Assembly (NCBI RefSeq): GCF_900156345.1
Contig: NZ_FTPP01000002.1
Span: forward strand, 1,054,001 to 1,118,000
DNA from: Pontibacter indicus
GTDB taxonomy: Bacteria > Bacteroidota > Bacteroidia > Cytophagales > Hymenobacteraceae
Length of the DNA stretch: 64,000 nucleotides
Direction: 5' to 3'
Both the position numbers and the translations under genes were made by a program. Under the pieces are notes generated by a model, which saw only the letters and a list, made by a program, of their open reading frames with translations, did not search any database and was not told the origin of the DNA. Positions 58,159-64,000 of this stretch are shown piece by piece (within the stretch, counting starts at the first letter, position 1; the number at the start of each line of letters is the position of its first letter).

Positions 58159-58323
58159 AGAGTTGAGAGGTAACCTTTATTCGGGCTATACCTACGTTAT
58201 CAAACAGCGAGCGCCAGTTTCTAAAACTGGCGCTCGCTGTTTTTATTTATCTGTGTAAATTCCTACACTTCTCACCTCCAAAAGGTCACTCTTAAACTCC
58301 TCAACTCTTCAATTCCCAAACTC
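58128..58323. repeat. Low-complexity inverted repeat between convergent genes
   Basis: Left arm 58128-58170 (GAGTTTGGGAATTAGAGAG-type words) covers the last codons and stop of comB. Right arm 58289-58323 (CTTCAATTCCCAAACTC-type words) reaches the stop codon of the convergent MazG-like gene. The arms match well over GAGTTTGGGAATT and GAGTTGAG. A perfect terminator lies inside. Confidence 0.75.
58202..58244. terminator. Strong bidirectional terminator
   Basis: A 19-bp perfect stem (58202-58220 with 58224-58242; core CAGCGAGCGCCAG/CTGGCGCTCGCTG) with a 3-nt loop, followed by a T-run on the + strand, between convergent comB and the MazG-like gene. Confidence 0.88.
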
Positions 58324-58648
58324 ATTTCAGTTTCTCATTCTGCTTATGCCGGTCACTGTCGCGGTTGGTTTTCTTTTCGAGGTTTTTGCGGAGGGCTTCG
58401 GTGAGGTCTATACCTGTCTGGTTGGCGATGCAGATGAGCACGAAGAGTACGTCGGCCAGCTCGTCGGATAGCTGCTTGCCCTCGTCGCTCTTCTTGAACG
58501 ACTGCTCGCCATACTGCCGGGACATGATGCGGGCCACTTCGCCTACCTCTTCTGTGAGGATGGCCATGTTGGTGAGTTCGTTAAAATAGCGGACCCCGTT
58601 CTCTTTGATCCAGTTATCTACAATGGTTTGGGCTTCGGCGATGGTCAT
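58322..58648 (-). CDS. MazG-like nucleotide pyrophosphohydrolase
   Basis: 108-residue all-alpha NTP pyrophosphohydrolase of the short MazG-like class. The metal-binding signature is ILTEEVGEVARI (EExxE, about residues 30-41) followed by LSDELADVLFVLI (ExxD, about 60-72). It probably hydrolyses non-canonical or excess NTPs. Its C-terminus is Lys/Arg/Asn-rich. It begins 17 bases after the stop of the protein at 58666, so they may form one operon. Confidence 0.88.
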   Translation of the reverse strand: MTIAEAQTIVDNWIKENGVRYFNELTNMAILTEEVGEVARIMSRQYGEQSFKKSDEGKQLSDELADVLFVLICIANQTGIDLTEALRKNLEKKTNRDSDRHKQNEKLK

Positions 58649-58665
58649 AGGTATAGGGCCTTTGG

Positions 58666-59592
58666 TTATTTGCCAAATTTAATGACAAAATCTACGTAAG
58701 GCACCCCGATGGCGATAGATTCCGCAATATCGCCGTTGTTGATAAACGCCAGATCGACGGTCAGGCGCTCGCCCATGAACCGCACGCCGTAGGAGATCAG
58801 TCCATAGTAGCCGTCGCTTGGCACGAGCCAGTTCTCCGAAACCAAGCCCACCCGACGGCTAATCCGCTTCATGCCGCTCAGGTTGAGCACTGGTCTTTTC
58901 GAGAACTCGTCGTCTACAAAGCCATAGCCCACACCCAGCGTCACGTTGTCGTCGGTGTTGCCGTAGGTCACAATGCCGTAGCCTATACCAAGCCCGGAGA
59001 AATCCTCCTCCAGCCCGATCACATTCATGTAAAGCAAGCCGCCGCCGGCCCGCCATTTGTCGTTGATCCCAAACGTAGCTTTAGGAGTGATGTAAAATGC
59101 TGGTGTGCCCGAAAAGGTAGAGATCAGCTCGAAGCCGCCGCCCATCGTGATGTTATCGGTGAGGCCGACGTTGAAGGAGTTGAGCAGCAGGTAGGTGTTT
59201 TGGTAGTAGGCTTCCCCTTTTTTGAGGCTGAAAGCAGAGGGAGAGAACAGGTAGCGGGTTGCGTTGGGGTTTTCGAACCAGTATTCGCCGTTACGCATGC
59301 GGCTGTCGTCTACTATTTTAGTGCTTTTGATCTGGGTATGCGGAATCAACACTTCGCCTGCGCTGTCAGTTTGCAAGCGTATGCCGCCGTCCGTTTGCCC
59401 CAAAAAAATACCTTGGATGACAGAGCCGTCGCGGGTTTCCACGATCCAGCGCTTGCCTACTACGCTTTGGGTGAGCGTGGTGTCGGTCTGCGCCTGGGCG
59501 CCCGTTGCTATACCTGTTAAGAAGAAGGCGCACAGCAGTAGCCGGCCAAGGAGTTGCGGCAGCCGTGCTGCCAGATAAGGTATGGCTTTCAT
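58666..59592 (-). CDS. Exported beta-rich protein of unknown function
   Basis: 308-residue protein with signal peptide to about residue 34 (ending GAQAQ). An N-terminal SH3/PRC-like small domain (WIVETRDGSVIQGIFLG, VLIPHTQIKSTKI) is followed by many amphipathic strands (NTYLLLNSFNVGLTDN, FAIGVPYVDFVIKFGK-like end) suggesting a small outer-membrane or periplasmic beta-barrel. Such proteins are frequent in Bacteroidota without assigned function. It is followed by the MazG-like gene. Confidence 0.75.
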   Translation of the reverse strand: MKAIPYLAARLPQLLGRLLLCAFFLTGIATGAQAQTDTTLTQSVVGKRWIVETRDGSVIQGIFLGQTDGGIRLQTDSAGEVLIPHTQIKSTKIVDDSRMRNGEYWFENPNATRYLFSPSAFSLKKGEAYYQNTYLLLNSFNVGLTDNITMGGGFELISTFSGTPAFYITPKATFGINDKWRAGGGLLYMNVIGLEEDFSGLGIGYGIVTYGNTDDNVTLGVGYGFVDDEFSKRPVLNLSGMKRISRRVGLVSENWLVPSDGYYGLISYGVRFMGERLTVDLAFINNGDIAESIAIGVPYVDFVIKFGK

Positions 59593-59685
59593 AAAACCGT
59601 CCGGTAAGGTATAGCTGAATAGGGTAGAAATATATAGATAATTCTTTTTACTTTTCCAGCTAGCCTCCGAAATATTTCGGGCGGT

Positions 59686-60138
59686 TTACTCCTTGTTTTT
59701 GGAGTCAATGGTGATGGTAACCGGACCGTCGTTGAGGAGCGCCACTTTCATGTCGGCACCGAACTCACCGGTCTGTACGCGCTTGCCCAAAGCTTCCTCC
59801 AGCAAGGCGACAAAGCGCTCATACAAAGGTATAGCCAAAGCTGGCGGAGCCGCCTGAATGTAGGAGGGGCGGTTGCCCTTTTTGGTGAGAGCATGGAGCG
59901 TAAACTGGCTGATCACCAGCAGGTCGCCCTGCACATCCTGCACGCTCAGGTTCATCTTGTCTTCTGCATCGCTGAAAATACGGAGCTGCACCACTTTGCT
60001 GGCCATCCATTTCAGGTCCTCTTCGGTGTCGTCGTGGGTGAAGCCGGCAAGCAGCAGCAAGCCCAGGCCGATCTCGCCCTTTACCTGGTTATGGATGGTG
60101 ACAGATGCCTGGGTGACGCGTTGGACAACGATGCGCAT
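59686..60138 (-). CDS. dtd: D-aminoacyl-tRNA deacylase
   Basis: 150-residue Dtd, which cleaves D-amino acids (and mischarged glycine) from tRNA. The active-site motif SQFTLHA and the NDGPVTI C-terminal motif are both present, with the normal N-terminus MRIVVQRVTQASV. It stands alone on the minus strand between two exported-protein genes. Confidence 0.96.
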   Translation of the reverse strand: MRIVVQRVTQASVTIHNQVKGEIGLGLLLLAGFTHDDTEEDLKWMASKVVQLRIFSDAEDKMNLSVQDVQGDLLVISQFTLHALTKKGNRPSYIQAAPPALAIPLYERFVALLEEALGKRVQTGEFGADMKVALLNDGPVTITIDSKNKE

Positions 60139-60206
60139 AAGGTATACCTTTGGTTCGGTTGCAAAGGTAGCGGTTCTGATTTATTTATACCCTGGCTGCA
60201 GACTGC

Positions 60207-60857
60207 TTAATCCACATAGCCCTCATACCGGATGCGGTTCACCTTGCCGTTTTTCAGGAAAAAGCGCAGCGATGTAGGGGCACCCTCCACCGAAGTGGCC
60301 ACGATTTCGGAGTTGGTTTGCAGAATGCGCACATCGAAGTTCTTGAGCTTGGTCATCAGCTCGGGCTGGCTCATACCAACCTTCATGTTGTTGCGCAGCG
60401 CTATACCTCCGTTGCGGATGTCGGCCACCTGCAGCAGCAGCTCGCCTGTTTGCGTCGGGGCATACAGCTCGATCACCGACTCGCCAAAGCGGATGGTGTA
60501 GATCGTGTCCGTGATGGCCGGGCGGTGCATGTTCTCAATCGGGTCGGCATCGAGCGTGAAGTCCGTGTTGATGCGGGCAAAGTAGGCATCCAGCTTCTTG
60601 CTCTGGCGATAGTCTGACAGAAAGGGGTTGCCCAGGAAATCGAGTGATGACGGTGGAGCGCCTGGCTGGCGACGGGCCAGCAGCGTGTCAGATTCTACCA
60701 ACGGCCGGCTGCGCTCCCGTGGCTCTTCTGTTTGTTCCTCGTGCGCTTCCTCCGGGTTACAGGCGCCAGCAGTGGTGCTGATCAGCAACAGCAGGACCAG
60801 CAGGCGTACAGAAAGGCTGTACCTGTATCGTAGGCTGAGGCTGATAAGATGTAACAT
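60207..60857 (-). CDS. Lipoprotein of unknown function
   Basis: 216-residue protein with a hydrophobic N-terminal segment and a Cys at about residue 33 (TAGACNPEE), a likely though non-perfect lipobox. An acidic linker rich in Glu and Arg follows, then a domain of about 140 residues (FLGNPFLSDYRQSKK to VNRIRYEGYVD) with beta-strand pattern. No family recognised. It reads away from the ATP-grasp gene. Confidence 0.65.
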   Translation of the reverse strand: MLHLISLSLRYRYSLSVRLLVLLLLISTTAGACNPEEAHEEQTEEPRERSRPLVESDTLLARRQPGAPPSSLDFLGNPFLSDYRQSKKLDAYFARINTDFTLDADPIENMHRPAITDTIYTIRFGESVIELYAPTQTGELLLQVADIRNGGIALRNNMKVGMSQPELMTKLKNFDVRILQTNSEIVATSVEGAPTSLRFFLKNGKVNRIRYEGYVD

Positions 60858-60969
60858 GGTATCGGTTAAGAAGCGGGAAAGCAGATTATACTTTTCATAC
60901 GAGAACAGGCGTTCTTAAAGTTTTGTTTAAGTGGAAATTTATTCTGTAGATTCTGCGCAGGATAAAGCA

Positions 60970-60977
60970 TAATTTTG
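60970..60977 (+). promoter_or_regulatory. Promoter -7 element of the ATP-grasp gene
   Basis: TAATTTTG, a perfect TAnnTTTG match, about 19 bases before the ATG at 60996. The upstream element is poor (TTCTG). Confidence 0.4.
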
Positions 60978-60995
60978 CGGCAAATATCTGCATTT

Positions 60996-61895
60996 ATGTC
61001 ATTACAACAAATAGCTTTAGTCACTTGCCAGAGCCTGGGCGATTATACCACCAACGCCGACAGCGAAGACGAGCGCCTGTACCGCTTTTTGGCCGAAAAA
61101 GGCCATCATATTTCTTTTCTGGTATGGGACGATGAGCAGGTGGACTGGACCGCATTCGACACCCTCATCATCAAGTCACCCTGGGATTACTTCGACAAAA
61201 TCAGCGCCTTTTATACCTGGCTCAACAAGGTGGAGGCCCTGGGCTGCCGGGTGCTCAACCCTGTGAAAGTTCTGCGCTGGAACGCCGATAAGGTATACTT
61301 CCGGGACATGCAGACGCAAGGTGTTACGATCGTGCCTACCGTGTGGTTGGAGCAGGGCAGTACCTTCGACCCTGACAGCGTGTTTGAGGCGATCGGGCAG
61401 GAGAAGATCATCGTGAAGCCACGCGTGAGCGGCGCAGCCAAGAATACCCTGGCCATCAGCCGAGCCGAGGCAGACAGCTTTACAGAACGCATCAATGCCC
61501 TGCTGCAGGAAGAGCCCTTTCTGGCGCAGCCTTTCCTCGAGGAGATCAAAACGCAGGGCGAGTGGTCCTTTATTTTCTTTAACGGCAGGTATAGCCATGC
61601 GGTGCTCAAAAAAGCCAAGTCCGGCGATTTCCGGGTACAGCACTTTTTCGGTGGCAGCGTGCATACACCCACACCTCCTGCCGGCATGCTGCACACCGCT
61701 ACCTCGATTGTAGATCAGTTCGCACAAGGCTGCCTGTATGCCCGCGTGGATGGCGTAGAACTGAACGGCGAACTGGTGCTGATGGAACTCGAACTGATCG
61801 AGCCCTTCCTGTTTCTGAGCACGAGCGAGGGCGCCCTGGACCGCTACTACGAGGCACTGCTGGAATTGACGGAACAACCTGCTGCCAGGGTATAG
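60996..61895 (+). CDS. ATP-grasp domain protein
   Basis: 299-residue ATP-grasp ligase-like protein. The N-terminal substrate domain (LVTCQSLGDYTTNADSEDERL) resembles the DcsG/RimK-like group. The ATP site is formed by KIIVKPRVSGAAKNT (about residues 140-155), the PFLEEIKTQGEWSFIFFNG strand, and the metal-binding YARVDGVELNGELVLMELELIEPFLF end. It should join a carboxylate to an amine or similar using ATP, but the substrate is unknown. ATG at 60996 is chosen over an upstream TTG. The stop codon is part of a hairpin shared with the convergent usp gene. Confidence 0.85.
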   Translation: MSLQQIALVTCQSLGDYTTNADSEDERLYRFLAEKGHHISFLVWDDEQVDWTAFDTLIIKSPWDYFDKISAFYTWLNKVEALGCRVLNPVKVLRWNADKVYFRDMQTQGVTIVPTVWLEQGSTFDPDSVFEAIGQEKIIVKPRVSGAAKNTLAISRAEADSFTERINALLQEEPFLAQPFLEEIKTQGEWSFIFFNGRYSHAVLKKAKSGDFRVQHFFGGSVHTPTPPAGMLHTATSIVDQFAQGCLYARVDGVELNGELVLMELELIEPFLFLSTSEGALDRYYEALLELTEQPAARV

Positions 61896-61903
61896 GCTAT
61901 ACC
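61889..61903. terminator. Word-pair hairpin over two convergent stop codons
   Basis: GGTATAG (61889-61895) and CTATACC (61897-61903), facing copies of the dispersed word separated by one base, cover the stop codons of both convergent genes. Weak flanking pairs extend the stem. Whether it terminates is uncertain. Confidence 0.4.
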
Positions 61904-62766
61904 TTGCCCTGAAACACGAGGACTGGCATCGGCGCGTGCAGCACCATCTTTTTGGCCAGACTGGGGTTGAAGAGCGAGTCAAAAGTGCCGCGCTCCTGGG
62001 TGGTTAGGGCCAGCAGGTCGATGTTTTCACTGCGGGCAAAGTCCTGCAGGGCTTCCGCTACGTCGCTGCCCTCGAGCAGGGCGTAGCGAATGTCGTTTTC
62101 GGGTGCGCCGTGCTGGAGGTTCTGCTGCAGCTCGAGCAGCTTTCCCCGGTCTTCTTCCGGATCGTCCGAAATATGCACGCAGTAGATCATGGGCTTGAGG
62201 TGGCCGAACAATTGCCGGATACGGTCGATATCGGCCACGTCCGTTTTGCCGAAGTCGGTGGCGTAGAGGATGCGGCCAGGTATAGCGCCGTCAGACTGGT
62301 TGGGCACCGTCAGCACCGGCACGCGCGTCTCTTCGATCACCTTTGTAGACACAGTGCCGAACACGGACCGCCCGATGCTCCACTCGCCTTTGGTGTTCAT
62401 GATGACCAGTGCGGGACGGAAGCGCTCCGCCTGATCGGGTATTTCCTCCTCGGGTTGGCCGTGGGTAAAAGACCGCTCGATGTGCAGGCTGCTGCCCATG
62501 CTGCGGGCCTTGTGCCGTAGCTCGTCATATAGTTCCTCGAGTTGCGCCAGCGCCTCGGTTTCGTTTCGGTGCAGTACGCGCTCTGCCAGTTGCTCGGAAG
62601 GAGTTAGGTTGGCCGAACTGGCCGGTATGGCATCCGCCAGGTAGTCCTGAAAGCAGTGGAGGAGCAGTAACTTGGCTCCGGGAACACCGGCCGCAAGCTG
62701 CAGCGCATAATGGCTGGCCCTGGTGGAGCCTTCCGAGAAATCTACAGGTACAAGTATCCGAAACAT
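61897..62766 (-). CDS. Tandem universal stress protein
   Basis: 289-residue protein with two UspA domains. Domain 1 (residues 1-145) starts MFRILVPVDFSEGSTRASHYAL and has the ATP-type motif end VPVLTVPN. Domain 2 (about 155-289) contains ILYATDFGKTDVADIDRI and ends in APMPVLVFQGK. The role is stress resistance by family; the ligand is unknown. Monocistronic, divergent from the 62939 gene. Confidence 0.9.
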   Translation of the reverse strand: MFRILVPVDFSEGSTRASHYALQLAAGVPGAKLLLLHCFQDYLADAIPASSANLTPSEQLAERVLHRNETEALAQLEELYDELRHKARSMGSSLHIERSFTHGQPEEEIPDQAERFRPALVIMNTKGEWSIGRSVFGTVSTKVIEETRVPVLTVPNQSDGAIPGRILYATDFGKTDVADIDRIRQLFGHLKPMIYCVHISDDPEEDRGKLLELQQNLQHGAPENDIRYALLEGSDVAEALQDFARSENIDLLALTTQERGTFDSLFNPSLAKKMVLHAPMPVLVFQGKV

Positions 62767-62938
62767 GTCGTGGAGTTTTGGGTTGGCCCCTTTATACGCA
62801 TTCAGGCGCTTGCAGGTATGGCTTCTGGCCGCCAGTAGGTGTAGAATCAGGATTTTTTCGACTTGAATTGGGACACAAGCACTATACTCGGGCGATTTCT
62901 AATTTTTTCGGTTAATTTGTAGCCTCATACACTCCACT

Positions 62939-64000
62939 ATGCCGAAACGCATTGTCTTTTTCTTCATCGCATTTGTGGCGCTGGCCTCCCTGGCCTATTA
63001 TGGCTTCAGCAGGTGGCAGGGCGCACGGCAAAAGGTGGACCTCTGGACGCTAGTGCCCGAAACGGCAGCCTTTGTGGTGGAAACCAATAACCATAGCGAT
63101 TTGAAAAAGCACCTGCAGGAAACCGCCCTGTGGGAGAGCTTTTCGGTGCTTCCGGTGGTGCAGCGCTTTCAGGAGAACATGGCCCTGCTCGACAGCGTGG
63201 CGCCCGGCAATCAGCGCCTCGAGCGGTTCCTGGACAAAAAGCACATCCTCACGTCTGTGCATGTGCTCGGCAAAACCGATGTGGAATTTGTGTACTACAT
63301 CCCGGTGGCATCAGTGGGCGAGCACCGTTTCCTGCGAACGCTCAGCGAGAATATCGCCAAAGACCCGATTTTTAAAGAGGAGATCCGTGAGTACCAGGGC
63401 GTGTTCCTGACCGAAATTACCAACACACAGTTGGGCAACACCTTCACCTATTTCTCATATCACAACAACATTATTCTGAGCGCCTCGCCCGTGCTGGTGG
63501 AGGAGATTGTGCGCCGGATTAGCCGCGGCAACCTCAGCTCCATCGCCGCTGAATACAAAAAGGTGAACTACCTGAGTCAGGCTGATGTGTATGCCAACGT
63601 GTTTGTGAACTACCGCGCGCTGCCCGACCTGTTTGGCCTTTTTGTGCAGGAGGATCTGATGCCGCAGGTGCGCTACCTGAGCAGCTTTTGCCGCAATGCC
63701 ATGTTGGAGCTCAAGCTAGACGAGAACAAGGTTTTTCTGAACGGTTTCTCGAATCCCGAAACACTGAATGGCTCGTTCCAGGCGCAACTGCAACCCGCCA
63801 AACCTCGCCCGCTCGACATTAAACTGCTGCTGCCAACGCGAACCGCCATCCTGATGCACTTTGGGGTAGGAGAGGTGGCCCGCCTGCGCGACGGTAAGGG
63901 TGTGAATGATGCCTATACTACCGCCATTGACAGCCTGTCGCGCTCTTTCAGCCAGGAGATTGCGCTGGCTTATATGGAGTCGTACAACATGAACACGAGC
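62939..64000 (+). CDS. Membrane-anchored protein, 3' end outside the window
   Basis: The frame is open from ATG at 62939 to the right edge (354 codons). One N-terminal membrane helix (residues about 4-22, RIVFFFIAFVALASLAYYG) is followed by a large extracytoplasmic domain (VDLWTLVPETAAFVVETNN onward) with long amphipathic helices. It resembles DUF3352-type Bacteroidota envelope proteins in its opening about a protein keeping a value for each subunit, but that is weak. A TTAATTTG element about 20 bases upstream may be the promoter. The function is unknown. Confidence 0.75.
   Translation, partial: MPKRIVFFFIAFVALASLAYYGFSRWQGARQKVDLWTLVPETAAFVVETNNHSDLKKHLQETALWESFSVLPVVQRFQENMALLDSVAPGNQRLERFLDKKHILTSVHVLGKTDVEFVYYIPVASVGEHRFLRTLSENIAKDPIFKEEIREYQGVFLTEITNTQLGNTFTYFSYHNNIILSASPVLVEEIVRRISRGNLSSIAAEYKKVNYLSQADVYANVFVNYRALPDLFGLFVQEDLMPQVRYLSSFCRNAMLELKLDENKVFLNGFSNPETLNGSFQAQLQPAKPRPLDIKLLLPTRTAILMHFGVGEVARLRDGKGVNDAYTTAIDSLSRSFSQEIALAYMESYNMNTS

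Overview
The window is a continuous stretch of a Bacteroidota chromosome, most likely a Cytophagales/Hymenobacteraceae bacterium such as Pontibacter. The reasons are two SusC/SusD outer-membrane uptake pairs, an OmpA protein with PD40 repeats, perfect TAnnTTTG promoter -7 elements, a GH3-family enzyme next to dxr, and many Cytophagales-type lipoproteins. Base composition looks like roughly 55% G+C (estimated by eye). No rRNA, tRNA, CRISPR array, prophage or intact insertion sequence was found.

Layout. 1-8707: the 3' part of dnaA, a bidirectional terminator, a small membrane operon, OsmC, then GH3-dxr-rseP-LysM (isoprenoid precursor and envelope genes) and a convergent DUF4184 gene. 8787-14934: an OmpA/PD40 protein, then the AAA+ proteases lon and hslU. 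15311-16039: an SDR. 16242-30583: a long co-directional block that reads as a complete acetate/propionate acquisition and sensing module. It holds a zinc-ribbon/HTH protein derived from IS1 InsA, a porin, a DUF4212 small subunit with its sodium:solute symporter, a small two-helix protein, a CrbS-like SLC5-STAC-histidine kinase, a receiver-only response regulator, propionyl-CoA synthetase, acetyl-CoA synthetase, a cNMP/CBS/DUF294 protein and a DnaQ-type exonuclease. 30619-33152: a GumN-like lipoprotein, an aspartic-protease-like protein and two small secreted proteins. 33305-41965: housekeeping genes (ridA, nudix, plsC-like, gatC, a large membrane-TPR protein, an ABC ATPase, a cobalamin adenosyltransferase, ilvE) ending in prfB with its programmed +1 frameshift. 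42038-53170: two divergent SusCD systems separated by an A+T-rich 1-kb gap with structured leaders. 53264-64000: rnhB, a CHASE3 kinase/receiver pair, gcvT, comB-like, MazG-like, dtd, several lipoproteins, an ATP-grasp enzyme, a UspA tandem protein and a cut-off membrane-anchored protein.

Two sequence-level signals are not explained by the genes. (1) The word TATACCT/AGGTATA, usually extended to CTATACCTG/CAGGTATAG, occurs about 100 times in 64 kb by eye count, against about 6 expected. It lies in coding and noncoding DNA in both orientations, but is absent from the highly expressed-looking SusCD pair and from the gap beside it. Facing copies form hairpins at gene ends. (2) Low-complexity inverted repeats sit exactly at gene boundaries (14935/15310, 57329/57423, 58128/58323), each locus with its own word family.

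The best candidates for something undescribed are the dispersed word, the gene-boundary repeats, and the acetate module with its exapted InsA-like DNA-binding protein and the small partner of the SLC5-kinase.
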